Numbered from the stretch's first letter, positions 23,212 to 36,100 are shown. The stretch is DNA of 64,000 bases from Hevea brasiliensis (GCF_030052815.1 NC_079504.1:86788703-86852702); one strand, 5' to 3'. Numbers and translations: made by a program. The notes: generated by a model from the sequence alone, not told the origin.

Positions 23212-23955
23212 TCAAAATTTACCTGATGCAAATAGTTGAGGGAACTGTTGCTTCATTGTCTCTTCACTTTCCCAAGTTGCCTCTTCAGTGTTGTGGTGCC
23301 TCCAAAGCACTTTCACCAGTGATATTTGTTTATTTCTCAGTTCCTTTACTTCCTGAGCTAGGATCTGTATAGGTTCTTCTGAATATGTCAAGTCCGGTTG
23401 GATTTCAATCTCTTCCATAGAAATGACATTTGAAGGGTCTAAGCGATATCTTCTCAGCATAGAAACATGGAATACATTGTGAATTTTATCCAGTTCTGGT
23501 GGTAAAGCTAGCCGATAGGCCACTGGTCCCACACGTTCAATAACTTCATATGGGCCAATGAACCTAGGGCTTAACTTACCCTTCCTTCCAAATCTCAGTA
23601 CTTTCTTCCATGGTGAGACTTTGAGAAACACTTTATCACCAACTGCATACTCTATCTCTTTTCTCTTCAAGTCGGCATATGATTTCTGTCTATCTGAAGC
23701 AACCTTCAGGTTAGCTTTGATTATCTTCACTTTCTCCTCAGTCTATTTCACCAAGTCTGGTCCTACTAGCTTATCTTTTCCCAATTCAGTCTAACACACT
23801 GGGGTTCTACATGTCCTCCCATATAGTGTTTCATACGGAGCCATTTGAATGCTAGCTTGGTAGCTATTGTTATATGCGAATTCCACCAGTGGGAGGTATC
23901 TATCCCAACTCCCCTCAAACTCAATGACACAACTCCGTAGCATATCCTCCAGGAT
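23212..23955 (-). pseudogene. pol: Gypsy-2 pol: integrase C-terminus and chromodomain
   Basis: The exon after the putative intron ([18 protein letters not shown]). The 172-aa open piece 23212-23730 holds GDKVFLKVSPWKK, FIGPYEVIERVG and the chromodomain (ILAQEVKELRNKQIS, TEEATWESEE). Two stops lie upstream: TAG for Gln near 23743 and TAG for Trp near 23793. The remainder (23800-23955) is readable as integrase core. Confidence 0.9.
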
Positions 23956-24029
23956 CTATCACATAATTCACATTGTTACTATCATTTCAATTTATTAATT
24001 GTGAAATTTCAATTAGTTCTTAAATTTAC
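23956..24029 (-). other. Putative 74-bp intron in Gypsy-2 integrase
   Basis: On the minus strand, CCAG then GTAAAT ... TGATAG then ATCCTGGAGG. Its sequence is clearly diverged from the Gypsy-1 intron, yet position, phase and length are the same. Retention adds VNLRTN and a stop. Confidence 0.72.
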
Positions 24030-24909
24030 CTGGCTTACTCGTTCTGACTGTCCATCCGTCTGGGGATGAAAAGCCGTGCTAAAGCGGAGTTGTGTGCCTA
24101 AGGCTTCTTGCAACTTTTTCCAAAATCTCGATGTAAACCTTGGGTCTCGGTCAGATATGATGGAAAGTGGGATTCCATGCAGTCTAACTATCTCACTGAT
24201 ATACAATTCTGTTAACTTCTTTAGTGAGTAGTTAGTCCTAGCTGGCAGAAAATGGGCTGATTTCATCAATCTATCCACTATCACCCACACTGCATCATGC
24301 TTCTTTTGGGTGAGAGGTAGACCACTAACAAAATCCATAGTAACCCGGTCCCATTTCCATTCAGGTATGCTTATAGGCTGTAGCAATCCTGATGGAACTT
24401 GATGTTCTGCTTTAACTTGCTGACATGTCAAACACTTAGTCACATAGTCAGCTATATCCCTCTTCATACCAGGCCACCAATAATGAGGCTTCAAATCATT
24501 ATACATTTTTGTGCTTCCCGGGTGCATAGCATAAACACTAGTGTGTGCTTCTTTCAGAATACTAGTCTTCAGTTCCCCATCATCTAGTACATACACTCTT
24601 CCTCTATAGTACAGACACCCATCTGCTTTCACCTCATAATCAGTTTCCTTTCCCTCTAGAATTTTACCCACAATGGTCATTAATTTTTCATCTGCCCTCT
24701 GCCTATCACGTATCTACTATAGCAGGTTTGGCCTCACTTGCAACTCAGCTAAAATAGCTCCATCTTGAGCTAAGAACAGACAAGCATTTAGTGATCTTAA
24801 AGCTGTGATGGACTTCCTGCTCAAAGCATCAGCAACTACATTTGCCTTCCCAGGATGATAATATATCACACAATCATAGTCCTTTAGGAACTCAATCCAT
24901 CGCCTCTGT
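24030..24909 (-). pseudogene. pol: Gypsy-2 pol: integrase N-terminus and core, RNase H linker
   Basis: Open from 24680 with a zinc-binding domain ([20 protein letters not shown]). The core has [29 protein letters not shown] and QSER, so all three catalytic residues are present. Upstream (24681-24909) several stops lie around 24700-24725, and a repeated ACCC (about 24930) shifts the RNase H frame before it. Confidence 0.9.
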
Positions 24910-25880
24910 CTAAGATTGAGCTCCTTCTGGGTGGGTTGGCAAATATTTTAGACTTTTGTGGTCTGTATAGATGTAGCATTTTTCACCATATAAATAATGC
25001 CTCCATATCTTCAGTGCGAAGATAATTGCTGCTAACTCCAGATCATGAATAGTGTAGTTCTGTTCATGTGGCCTTAACTGCCTGGAAGCATAGGCGACCA
25101 CTTTCCCCTCTTGCATCAATACACACCCTAGCCTATTATGTGAGGCATAACTATAGACCACAAAGTCTTTTCTCGACACTGGCTGTGTTAACACTGGTGC
25201 TTCTATCAACATAGCCTTCAGCCTCTCAAAACTGACTTGGCACTTATCGTTCCAGCCAAATTTCACATTCTTGTGCAATAACTTAGTCATTGGAGCAGCT
25301 ATAAGCCCAGCTAGCCTCAAGAAACTTCTGACCTCAGTTGTATTTCTAGGAGGCTTCCATTCCATCACTGCTTCTATCTTTTTGGGATCCACTCTAATCC
25401 CCTCAACTGATACTATGTGTCCAAGAAAGGAGATTTCACTCATCCAAAAGTCACACTTAGACAGCTTAGCATACAGTTTCTTTTCTCGCAGGGTTTGCGG
25501 AACAATCCTCAAATGTTCATCATGTTCTTCCCTGGTCTTGGAATACACTAGAATATCATCAATAAAGACCACTACAAACCGATCTAGATATGGATGGAAG
25601 ATACAGTTCATAAGGTCCATAAATGCTGCTGGTGCATTTGTTAACCCAAATGTTATCACTAGAAATTCATAATGCCCATACTGGGTTCTGAATGCAGTTT
25701 TTGACACAACTGCATCCTTTACCCTCAACTGATGATACCCTGATCTGAGATCAATTTTTGAAAATACACCGACTCCCTTCAACTGATCAAACAGATCGTC
25801 AATTCTGGACAATGGATAATTATTCTTCACAGTTACTTTGTTCAACTGCCGGTAATCAATACACAATCTCAAGGTTCCAT
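24910..25880 (-). pseudogene. pol: Gypsy-2 pol: reverse transcriptase (after motif 1) and RNase H
   Basis: A 320-aa open frame starting inside the RT motif [14 protein letters not shown], where Copia-B begins. It has [33 protein letters not shown] and FLGHIV, then RNase H ([23 protein letters not shown]). The segment [13 protein letters not shown] lacks about 11 residues ([14 protein letters not shown]) present in Gypsy-1 and Gypsy-3, an in-frame deletion. Its N-terminal RT codons are at 53166-53240. Confidence 0.9.
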
Positions 25881-25885
25881 CCTTC

Positions 25886-27995
25886 TGTTAGTAGTATGCC
25901 CTAGAGCATATCATTTAGTATGTATCTTGTACATATTTTTATTAATAAAAGGCATTTCCACTTTTCCGTTTACATAATATATTTATGTGTAATAGAAAAG
26001 GTCCATTGATATTTTGTTAGAAATATTATTCTTAAGTTGTTAAGAATATGAGTGATAATATTTCTAGCACAAAGTATCATAAATAGGTTCACAATCGAGG
26101 ATACTTCATAATAAGGACATGACTTATCCAGAAAGATTGTATTCATATTTGTTCCCAAGTTATTTATATGAGATATAAATAAGATGGAATGGTGAGTCTC
26201 ATGCCATATAACAAACATGATAGGCACTTATAAATGATAAGTAGGCTGAACCACTGACACTTATGACAAGCACATGGAGTTTACTCTTATCAATGTTTTG
26301 TCATAAATCATATCAGTGCATATAATCTTTAGACCTGAGATAGCACAGTTATCTTGTATATAGGTAGTTTGAGTTTGATACTACTTTCATACTTGTACTA
26401 TGTATGGGTATATGGGCATGTGTTGGCTTCTACTAGTTATGTATGGAGGTAGGTGTTGATCAAGATGGAATCTGTTCCTCTAAATAAATAGAGATAAAAT
26501 CCTATGTTCATTTAATTGTTCTTGATGTTTCAAGTTCCTGGCCAGGACAGATAGATTTATTCATAAAAGAGTTTCTGATGAGAAAATCTTTTTAATCAAG
26601 AACTGGAATTAAAAGAGAACATAATATTCATAGCAAATGGAGTTTGGCATAAACCATGACTCCAGCTTGAGTTGGGATTTTGTAACAGAGAGATTCTAGT
26701 GCATGGTAACATATGATTATAGGTTCATTTAAGGTAAACCTTATTACTAATTGGGTGGCCATGGCATGCCATGCTAGGTGTTAACCATGGTCTATGAGGT
26801 GCATAAAATGATTTAGAGAAATCATTTATGGTAAGAAAGAGTTCTGATGATATTAAGAGTTGATATCATATCTCATTGCCAATTAGTGATGAGCCTAGTA
26901 AGTCACACACATACACAAGTTATCACCTATTTAAATATGATTTAATTAATTAATTAAAGAGTTTAATTAATTAATTAATTAGGTTTGGTTTGCAATTAAA
27001 TTGCAAAGTCCCTAGCATGACTTGAAACCAAATCTAGATTATTGGATGTGTAGTATAAATTAAATTTATATTTAAAGTATTTAAATATGAATTTAATTAA
27101 TGAGAAATTAATTAATAGAGATTAATTAATTAATTTATATTTGATATAAATTAATTAGAAGAAGAAAAATAATTATTTTGGGTTAAGAACTCAAAATTAA
27201 GACACAGGGGCATTTTGGTCATTTCACAGTGTGACACGTGGCACTATGAGATGGTGACACGTGGGATTACACATAAGCTTGCCAAATGTTTTTTAATCAT
27301 GTAAGATAATTAAAATCAAGATTAAATATAGGTTTGACACTTGGCACAATGTGATTGGGTCACTTAAACCTAGAGCTAATCAAAGGGTGACATGTGGCAA
27401 GGGTTTAATGTGTTAACCTAGCTATTTAAATGTTGTTATGAAAAGAAAAAAACAACCAGCAGCCATTCCTCTCCTTTGTCACGCCACTTTGAGGCTTTTC
27501 ATCTATTCTTCTTCATCTCTCATCAATTCAAAGAGATTAGCCATCAATCTCTTGAATTAAGAACACTAGAAATTGTTTCTCGTGTCCTGTTTACATCTCT
27601 AATCTTTTAAAAGGCAGAACTTGAATTTCTAATTAATAGAAAAAGCTTTAGAAGCTGTTCAAGGGCTGTCATAGGTGTTCTTGGTGTGGACAAGCTAGAG
27701 GGACAACATCTGGTGTCCTGAAGACGAATCTCAAAGGCAGACACGCTCTGCGATTGCATTAAGAGGTTAGTGTAATCGTTCTTGATTTAATCTAGGGTTT
27801 TAAAATTAATCTGATTAATTTTAAAATCTTAAATGGCAAATACAGATCCAAAAACATATTAAAAGAGTTTTAATATGTTGTTTATCATTGAAATCAAATA
27901 GATAAAAATAAATCTTGAATAATGCATGTGACCCTAGGTGAAAATTTTTGAATTCAATGGTATAAACTTGTGTTTTTCACGCTTCCGTTCCTTCA
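25886..27995 (+). repeat. Copia-B 5' LTR (2,110 bp)
   Basis: TGTTAGTAGTATGCCC to GTTCCTTCA. It closely matches 51061-53160 and the Copia-A LTR. It contains paired G-boxes (27235 and 27258) and a TATTTAAA (27423). No coding. Confidence 0.95.
27231..27430 (+). promoter_or_regulatory. Likely Copia LTR promoter: two G-boxes and a TATA-like box
   Basis: TGACACGTGG occurs twice, 23 bp apart, with CACGTG cores at 27235-27240 and 27258-27263. TATTTAAA at 27423-27430 follows about 160 bp later. G-boxes/ABREs bind bZIP and bHLH factors in plants. The 3' LTR keeps the first (52410-52415) and has CACATG at the second. Confidence 0.4.
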
Positions 27996-27997
27996 AT

Positions 27998-28010
27998 TAG
28001 TATCAGAGCC
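27998..28010 (+). other. Copia-B primer binding site
   Basis: TAGTATCAGAGCC, two bases after the LTR. It is the iMet site with one G-to-A change at position 2, a different position from the change in Copia-A. Confidence 0.8.
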
Positions 28011-28063
28011 ACTATATTTGCCATTTAGATTGTTGATTATATGATTTAATTGTGTGTTTGATC

Positions 28064-28219
28064 ATGAGGTCAAAAGATCATTACTGGTTGCAAAGCAAGG
28101 TGGCGGCATACTTTAAAAAAGAACACCATCAATGGTGCGCATGGTTTGGCTACCATGGGTGGTTCAAGGTTTGGCTTTTAATTCTACAATTGTTGTATGA
28201 TCTAAGGCCTATTCTTTGA
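28064..28219 (+). CDS. Short conserved ORF in Copia leader (51 codons, unknown function)
   Basis: Counterpart of 5741-5896. ATG 28064, TGA 28217-28219. The frame is open in both copies although gag and pol of both carry several stops. No family recognised. It could be an upstream ORF acting on translation, or an unconstrained frame that is still young. Confidence 0.4.
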   Translation: MRSKDHYWLQSKVAAYFKKEHHQWCAWFGYHGWFKVWLLILQLLYDLRPIL

Positions 28220-28261
28220 CTAATTAAAGTGTTTAATTAGTAATTTTAATCGCACAATTAA

Positions 28262-28605
28262 ATTATGATTCAAATCAGAATTTTAAAAATTGTTTGAATG
28301 TGATTCAAATCTGAATTTTAAATGTTGTTTGAATGTGATTCAAATCTGAATTTTTAAAGTTGTTTGAATCATATTTAAATCTGATTTTTTAAAATTGATT
28401 GAATAAAATTCAGATCTGATTTTTTAAAAAATGTTTGAATGTGATTCAAATCTGATTTTTTAAAAAATGTTTGAATGTGATTCAAATCTGAATTTTTAAA
28501 GTTGTTTGAATGTGATTCAAATCTGAATTTTTAAATTTGTTTGAATGAGATTCAAATCTGAATTTTTAAATTTATTTAAATCATAGTCAAATCTGGATTT
28601 TTAAG
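28262..28605 (+). repeat. Tandem repeat, 34-35 bp unit, about 10 copies
   Basis: Direct repeats of the type GAATGTGATTCAAATCTGAA plus a T/A run, the reverse complement of the Copia-A array at 5357-5700. Confidence 0.9.
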
Positions 28606-29245
28606 TTGAATATGAGATATTCAATTTAATTTAAGTATGTATGTTTTATTTAATTGTTAAATAGTGATATGCATGATGGATGATCATGGACTATAAAAGA
28701 CCAATGTGATTGGATTTATTTCTTTTATGTTTCTTTGGGATTGTAAATTAATTAATTTATTTTAATTTATTTTGGGCATGTATTATTAAGTTTGTAATAA
28801 TTTTTGAGTTGTAATTTCATTTATTTAAGTTCTTGTAAATTCGCCTTGGTATGCCAAGGATTACTATGTAATATTGGATTGCAAGAAGTTCAAGGAGGTC
28901 AAAAGCATTGGTGGGACCAGTGGGAGGAATTCAAGATCAAGTGTTGATTATGTACTCCTTCAGCAACTCTTGTAAAATGAATGAATGAATGAATGAAATG
29001 CACCTAGGAATGCCCTGATTCAATTCTTGGTGGCTCAGAATTGAATCCCTTAGAAAGTCCATGATCATACCATATTTATTGCTTATCCATGAATGCATGA
29101 GATGTATGGGAATGTATGCTATTATATGATATATGCATGCTAATTGGATAATGTGCAAAGTGAGACCTTAATAGTAATTAGAATGACCGTAAAATCTTCC
29201 AAACAAATGATTAAGTTGGAAATGCTACAATTAAAGTAATTATAA

Positions 29246-29716
29246 CATCTTGACTTCAACATGGATTTCCAACTACAGACGGATTTGATCCTTCAGTCCC
29301 TTCTTGAGTCTTTTGGGAATTTTGTGACAAATTTTCATATGACTAAACAGGAATGTACCTTGGCTGGTTTACTCAACATGCTGGTTATTGCCCAAAAGAA
29401 TATGCCAGGCAATAAAGGAAAAGAGGTAGCTTTGGTTGCATCTTCTTCTACTGGAAAGTCCAATAAGAAGATGGGCAATAAGAAAAAGAAACCTCAGATT
29501 CCTGGTCCTTCCAAGAAAATAGCTAAACAGAAAAGGAAGACTAAAGCTGATGGAGGCAAAGGAAAGTGTTTCCACTACCAAAAGGAAGGGCACTGGAAAA
29601 GGAACTGCCCAGAGTATCTTGCTTCTCTGAAGGACAAGAAGGATACACCTTTGGAAGGTATGTCCATATCTTGTTATTTAGATTCTAATGATACTCATAG
29701 TTCATCTACAGCTTAG
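29246..29716 (+). pseudogene. gag: Copia-B gag remnant
   Basis: The middle and end of Gag only (MDFQLQTDLILQSL onward), then Lys-rich sequence and the zinc knuckle. The second Cys of the knuckle is Tyr (CFHYQKEGHWKRNC), which should weaken zinc binding. The N-terminal half is deleted together with part of the leader. The frame ends at TAG 29714-29716, where Copia-A has TGG (AWVLDTG). Confidence 0.88.
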
Positions 29717-31273
29717 GTTTTAGATACTGGTGCCAGTTCTCACATTTCTAATGATATGCAGGAACTAGTAAATAGTTGCAGCTTGCGTTCTCAAAATAGT
29801 AGAGTCCGGATTGGCAATGGCTCAACTGTTGAAGCTTTAGCCATAGGGTTTAAATCTTTTTACATGTTTGGACATGTTTTGTATTTGGATAATATTTTAT
29901 ATGTACCTGATGCTTTTAAGAACATCATTTCTATATCTAGTTTGACTAGAAATGGCTATGAATTTCAGTTCACAGATAATGTTTACAATATTTATTTTAG
30001 AAATAAATATGTTGGTTCGGGTTATATGAATGATAGTCTTTATTATTTGGATAATAATGACAAACACAAATTGAATGCAAGTGATCTAAAAGAATACAAT
30101 GCCATAGTGAAAACCAACTCAAGTTCAAAATATATTTGGCACTTAAGGTTATGTCATGTTGCAGAAGATAGGATTACAAAACTGGAGAAAATGGGGATTC
30201 TATCCTCATTGGGCTCTGAGCCTACTCTAACTTGTGAATCTTGCCTTCAGGGCAAAATGACTAGATTACCCTTTGTTGGACAAGGGCTAAGAACTGAAAA
30301 TATTTTGGAGCTAATACATAATGATGTATGTGGTCCATTTAAAGAAATGGCTAGAGGGGGTTTTCATTATTTTATTACCTTTACTGATGATAAATCAAGA
30401 TTTAGGTATTTGTATTTGATGAAATACAAACATGAATCCTTTAAAAAGTTCAAAGAATTTAAATATGAAGTAGAAAATCAAACAGGAAAGAGTATTAAAG
30501 CTCTTCGATCAGATCGTGGAGGTGAATATTTGAGTACTGAATTTGATGAATACTTGAGAGAGCATGGCATTGTTTCTCAGCTGACTCCTCCAGGAACGCC
30601 ACAGCTTAATGGTGTATCTGAAAGGAGAAATCGTACCCTATTGGATATGGTACGTAGTATGATGAGCTATACTGATATGCCAATCTTCTTTTGGGGATTT
30701 GCATTAGAATCAACTTTGTATATTCTGAATAGGATTCCATCAAAATCAGTTTCTTCCACACCTTATGAGATATGGCATGGAAGAAAACCAAGTCTTAAGC
30801 ATGTTAAGATTTGGGGTTGTCCAGCTTATATCAAAAAGCTGAACACTGATAAATTGGAGACCAGATCAGAAAAAGGTCGATTTGTTGGATATCCAAAAGA
30901 TAGTTTTGGATATTATTTTTATTTGCCTACTTCACAAAAGGTTGTGATAAGTAGAGATGCCACATTTCTTGAACAACAGTTTGTTCAAGAAGGAGGCAAA
31001 GGAAGGCAAATAGAGTTAGAATTGGAGAATTCTGACCAACCAATGCATCAGATGGATATAGATCCATCTAGTCAACCTATACCCGTTGATGAAACATCTA
31101 CAGCTGTTCCTCGTAGAACAACCAGGGTATCTCACCCACCAATGAGATATGGTTTTCTTCATGAAGAAGAACAAGAGTTGTCTACTCATGAAGAAGTAGA
31201 TCATGGAGATGATCCACTTACCTATGAAGAAGCTATATCAGATATAGACTCTTCAAATGGATTGATGCTATGA
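29717..31273 (+). pseudogene. pol: Copia-B pol: protease, integrase
   Basis: The protease site VLDTGASSH lies just after the stop. GAG-pre-integrase (WHLRLCHVAEDR, CESCLQGK) and the integrase core follow (HNDVCGPF, SDRGGEYLS, GVSERRN; D-35-E intact). In HNDVCGPF the first catalytic Asp is kept. A one-base loss near 31255 shifts the frame and ends it at 31273, while RT continues in another frame. Confidence 0.9.
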
Positions 31274-32197
31274 AATCCGAGATTGATTCCATGTATAAGA
31301 ATCAAGTTTGGGATCTTGTTGACCCACCTGAAGGTATTGTACCTATAGGGAACAAATGGGTTTTCAAGAAGAAAATTGGTTCTGATAGAAAGGTAGAGGC
31401 CTATAAAGCAAGGCTAGTAGCGAAAGGGTTTCGCCAAAGGCAAGGAATCGACTATGAGGAGACTTTCTCGCCTGTTGCCATGCTTAAATCAATTAGGATT
31501 TAATTAGCAATAGCTGCATACTATGATTATGAGATTTAGCAGATGGATGTCAAAACAGCTTTTTTCAATGGATACATTGAAGAAAACATTTTCATGGAAC
31601 AACCTAGGGGTTTTGAATTCCAAGATGGTTCCAAGGTATGCAAGCTAAAGCGATCCATTTATGGGTTGAAACAAGCTTCGAGGAGTTGGAACATCCGTTT
31701 TGATGAAGCCATTAAATCCTTTGGTTTTATCAAAAATGAGGATGAGCCATGTGTATATAAGAAGGTTAGTGACAGTGCTATCACTTTCCTTGTCTTATAT
31801 ATGGATGACATACTGTTGATGGGTAATGACACAGGTATGTTGATAACTATAAAGGTATGGTTGTCAAATACATTCTCCATGAAAGACTTAGGGGAGGCAA
31901 CCTATATTCTTGCGATTCGCATCTATAGAGATAGAGCGAAAAGAATAATTGGTTTATCCCAAAGTCTATACTTGGAAAAGGTGTTAAAGAGGTTTAACAT
32001 GCTTGATTCCAAGAGAGGATTGTTACTAGTGAGACATGGTATCCACCTTTCTAAAGAGATGTCTCCAAAGACACTTGAAGAAAGAGACAAGATGGCCAGG
32101 ATTCCATATGCTTTGGCTATTGGAAGTTTAATGTATGCAATATTGTGTACTAGTCCGGATATCGCATATGCTGTTAGTTTGACTAGCAGGTATCAAT
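31274..32197 (+). pseudogene. pol: Copia-B pol: reverse transcriptase (cut by LTR E)
   Basis: RT pieces 31270-31503 and 31543-32197. The stops are TAA at 31501 (a T-to-A change) and TAG at about 31537 (Trp in Copia-A). The catalytic box is YMDD (Copia-A: YVDD). The sequence ends at SLTSRYQ, where LTR E enters, and resumes at 50460. Confidence 0.9.
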
Positions 32198-33176
32198 TGT
32201 GACACCCCTTACCCGATTACAGTGTAGCCGAGCAAGTTATGCCACTCAGTGTGCTGGAGCACCAATTCATAGTTCTATTACAATTTATCCCTTTTAAATC
32301 ATTTGTTTACAATTTTTGATAAATCTAAATTTTTACACAATTTTTATAGAAAATCCGGCAGAGTGGCGGCTGTAAATTGGAAAAACAGTTCTTCTGAACC
32401 TGTTTAAAAACACTTCCAATAATTTCCAATCATTCACAAGCTCCATTTGTATCACATCAATTTACAACAATTTCTTAACAATTCCTCTATTTGTCATTCA
32501 TTCATTTCACATCATCATTAGACTCAAATCATAAATAAATTCTCATATGTTATTTATAATCACAAATTACAAGTACTTACATTAATACAAAATTATATTA
32601 CATTTGTTTCAAATACACATGATAAAATAAGAGTTTAATTACAAAATTTACAAAAAATCATAAAATACAAAGTGGGACCTAGTGTCCTAATGCACTGTAG
32701 TCTGTGAGGTGACACGGACACTATGCAGAACTGTGAACGGCCTTACCCAATCTATGATCTACTGGGCCCTCTGTCCAAATCTTCAGTATTTACGCGTTGC
32801 AAAAGCGACGCGCTAAGCATAAAGCTTAGTGGCGCCAATAATACAAGAAAATATAATATGCAAATAAAAATAATAATTTCCTAGCTATTGTGTTCATAAG
32901 AAATGAATAATTACTAACTTATTGTTTAGTCGAGGGCTAATTATGTTTTATGATATTAACTTCTTCATGCATTTTATTAATTATTTTCTTCATGATCTTG
33001 GGCTTCTTTGTATTTTATTGTAATCATTCCTGATATTTAATTTTCGTATTTTGTTTAATAATCAGTTCAATTACAATTATACTTTTCCATGCCCAAGTAA
33101 CCTATACAAATTGACCGGAATGGATAAATGGGTAAACTAGCACTGGCTACCAGGTACCTTGGGCCGTCACACCATC
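32198..33176 (-). repeat. Solo LTR E, left piece
   Basis: Starts TGTGACACCCCTTACCCG like the Gypsy-2 LTR. From about 32640 it is closest to LTR G (shared stretch about 32740-33110 against 37360-37740). Hairpin CTAAGC-ATAAA-GCTTAG at 32813-32829. Ends at the duplication CCATC. Confidence 0.9.
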
Positions 33177-36100
33177 TGTGACGCCCCTTACCCATGTACA
33201 GTATACCCGAGTAAGCAATATCACACGGTGTACCGGCACACTCTAATATACCTTAATTAATTTTTATCATGCTTTTGAATATAACTTGTGAAATATAATA
33301 TATTTGAGCCATTTATCGAAATTATAATTTATTTGAGGTTCCGAAAATTTTGTAGAAAATCCGGCAGAGTACCGGCTAAAAATGGAGAAAATAGTTCTTC
33401 GGAACCTGTGAAAAACACTTCCAATATTCATACTCAATCATTTCTCAAACTCCAATGTCATCACAAACTCAATATTTTTCAACAACATTTCTCAATCAAT
33501 CATTTCTCAGGGTACTCATGTATAAGCAATGAATAAACACTCAAATTTTTCCATATATAACCACAATTCTTCATTATTTACATGAAACTCAAAATACATT
33601 ACATAAGTTTCATTTACACAAAGGAAAAATAAAAATTGGTTACAAAATACCAAAATGAAGCCTAGTGTCCTACCAATGCACTGCGGAAGGTGAGGTGACA
33701 CAGACACTTTGCAGAGCTGCAGGATGGACTTACCCAGTCTGCAGTCTACTGGGCTCTCGATCAGTATCTCCGGAACCTACGCGTGGCAAAAGCAACGCGC
33801 TAAGCAATGATGCTTAGTGGTGCAATAACAAAATAAAAGAAAATAGCAGAAAATAAATATGTATTTAATGTATATGTCTTATTTGTTTTGTATCTGTTAT
33901 ATTCATTTATTTCTTTAACTTTGTCCATTTTCATTCATTTGGTTGCCCAAGTAACCTATACTAGACGACTAGACTGGATAAACGGGTAAACTGGCACTGG
34001 GTATCTAGTACCTCGGGCCGTCACACCATCGGTCACATATGCATCTCCTGGCAAATGTAATAGCTAATAAGTCAGATAACATCGAGCACAAGGCCACATC
34101 TCAATACAAGGTCAGAATGGCTAAAAGCCATAAAATCACAGAATGGCATATTGCCATGTGCAGTACTACTAACTGAACCCTATTGGCATGCCAAACTATC
34201 CAAACCAATCTTATTAGGTATACTAGGGCATTTGATACTTTTGAATTATTCAAATTTTGAATTTCAAGTTTTGGTGTCACTATTCACCTCATTGGTCAAC
34301 AAAAATATTGACTTTTAGATAGAAAATAGGTACATTGGTTTTAACACTCCCAATGTACCACATTTCACATTTAAAACTTGTTGGAATTGAGCACCCATAC
34401 CATTTCTAAACTTAAAACCAAGAGGGCAAAATTTTTCAGTTTTTGAAGCCTAACTTTACTGTTCCATTAAGCACTATTGCAGTGGGAATTTGAGGAAATG
34501 GTAAACATGAAAGTTGTTCCTTATTTTGTCTAGTTGAATTTCCTTTTTTGAATCACTCCATTTTGAGTTTTGTAGCTCCAGATATGGTCTAAAAACCACA
34601 GCTGGCCGATTTTTAGATCTGCAAAATTTACCAAATCTACAGTACCATGAACAGTGACTGCCACTGTCTTGTTGGATGGGTTCTGATCATAATTTGGGGT
34701 AGGTTTCTTCATGAAAATTGTTTGTCTATGTCTTATCTTGTTGCTGTAAAAATTTCAGGTCAATTGACCATTTCTACAGTGAGTTATGGCCAAATGAACA
34801 GTTACTGTTCATTTAGTCATTCTGCAGAATTGGCTTGCAGGGTACCCGGATTGGGGCCAACTTTTGGTCCTCTTGCTTTGGTCTTTTGGGCATGGTTTCT
34901 AGTTTCATGTCCAATTGGCCAAACACCAATTGGAGCAACACAGCCAAAGATATGGCAGTCCAAGTGGGCTGGAATCACAGCCACCCTGCTGCACTCACTG
35001 GGCAGCATACTCATTCACTTTGCCATGCTATATTTCAGTCCAAATTATGGTCAAATTTCCTCAAATGGTCACTAATTGACCATTAGAATGTTCTTTAACA
35101 ATTTCATAAGTCAAGTCCACATTTTACTCTCAAAACCCTAGTTTTCATTATAAATTTTCACAACATACCTTAATTACTAACTCATTCACTAACCACATGC
35201 ATACATGCTTTAAACATGATCTCTAATCCACTTTAAGTCCATCAAAACACTCCATCATTGTTCCTTCCTTAGGGCTGCTGAAATTCATGATAGGCATACA
35301 CACAAATTTGGTTCATTTAATTCACAAATTCATGTTAATTTCAAGTCCCTAACATGGAAAATAAGGGTTTTAAGTAGATAGGTGCACTAACCTTTAAGTG
35401 GCACTTCTTGGACTTGTATTCTCCTTAAAATTCCTACTTCTTATGGCTGCCTAGAGTTGCCTTGTGATGTGGGGATGACTTTTTGTGAAAGGATATTAGG
35501 ATTTTAAGGTTGGTTTTTGGGAGATTTCAAGCTTAATTTGAGCAACAATGGAGGTTTGGCTAAGGATGGGTTTCGACTGGTTTGGGAGGAAGGAGATGGC
35601 TGCTAGCTTTTGGTCTTTTTTGGTCTTGTTTATCTCTTTTTATTAGTTAGTTAAATGGTTGTTCAATTGTGATTGGTTGTAGCTTTTAAATGACATCATC
35701 ATGATGTCATAAATGAGCCTTTTTTCTCATTTTCTTTTCTTTTCTTCACTACTCATTTTCAATTTAATTTTTAGTAATGTTTATTCATATTTTATGTCAT
35801 CATAATTATTTACTCAACTGGACAAGTCGGCCAAAAATCACCTCTGAAGGCGAAATGACCAAAATGCTCTCCGTTTGGCTTAACGGGTCAAAATTGTCTA
35901 TACCGATTGAAAAATTTTTTCTAAATATTTTCTTGGCATTCTAATGGAACCTCAATGACCCTTCTCTGGAGTCCCAAAAATTATTTTATGAATTTTTACC
36001 CGGGTCTAGGGCTCCTAGTTGCGAGAACCGCAACTTCCCTCTGGGTTACCCATCGCTTGGGCACCGGCTCATTTAACTTTGTTGTATTTTATTTCTAAAA

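Larger units (their letters stand above)
28011..29240 (+). other. Copia-B untranslated leader
   Basis: Colinear with the Copia-A leader: short ORF (28064-28219), tandem repeat (28262-28605), AT-rich part and a GAAT microsatellite (about 28978-29000). It ends abruptly at a deletion junction (about 29242-29246) that joins the leader to the middle of gag. Confidence 0.75.
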
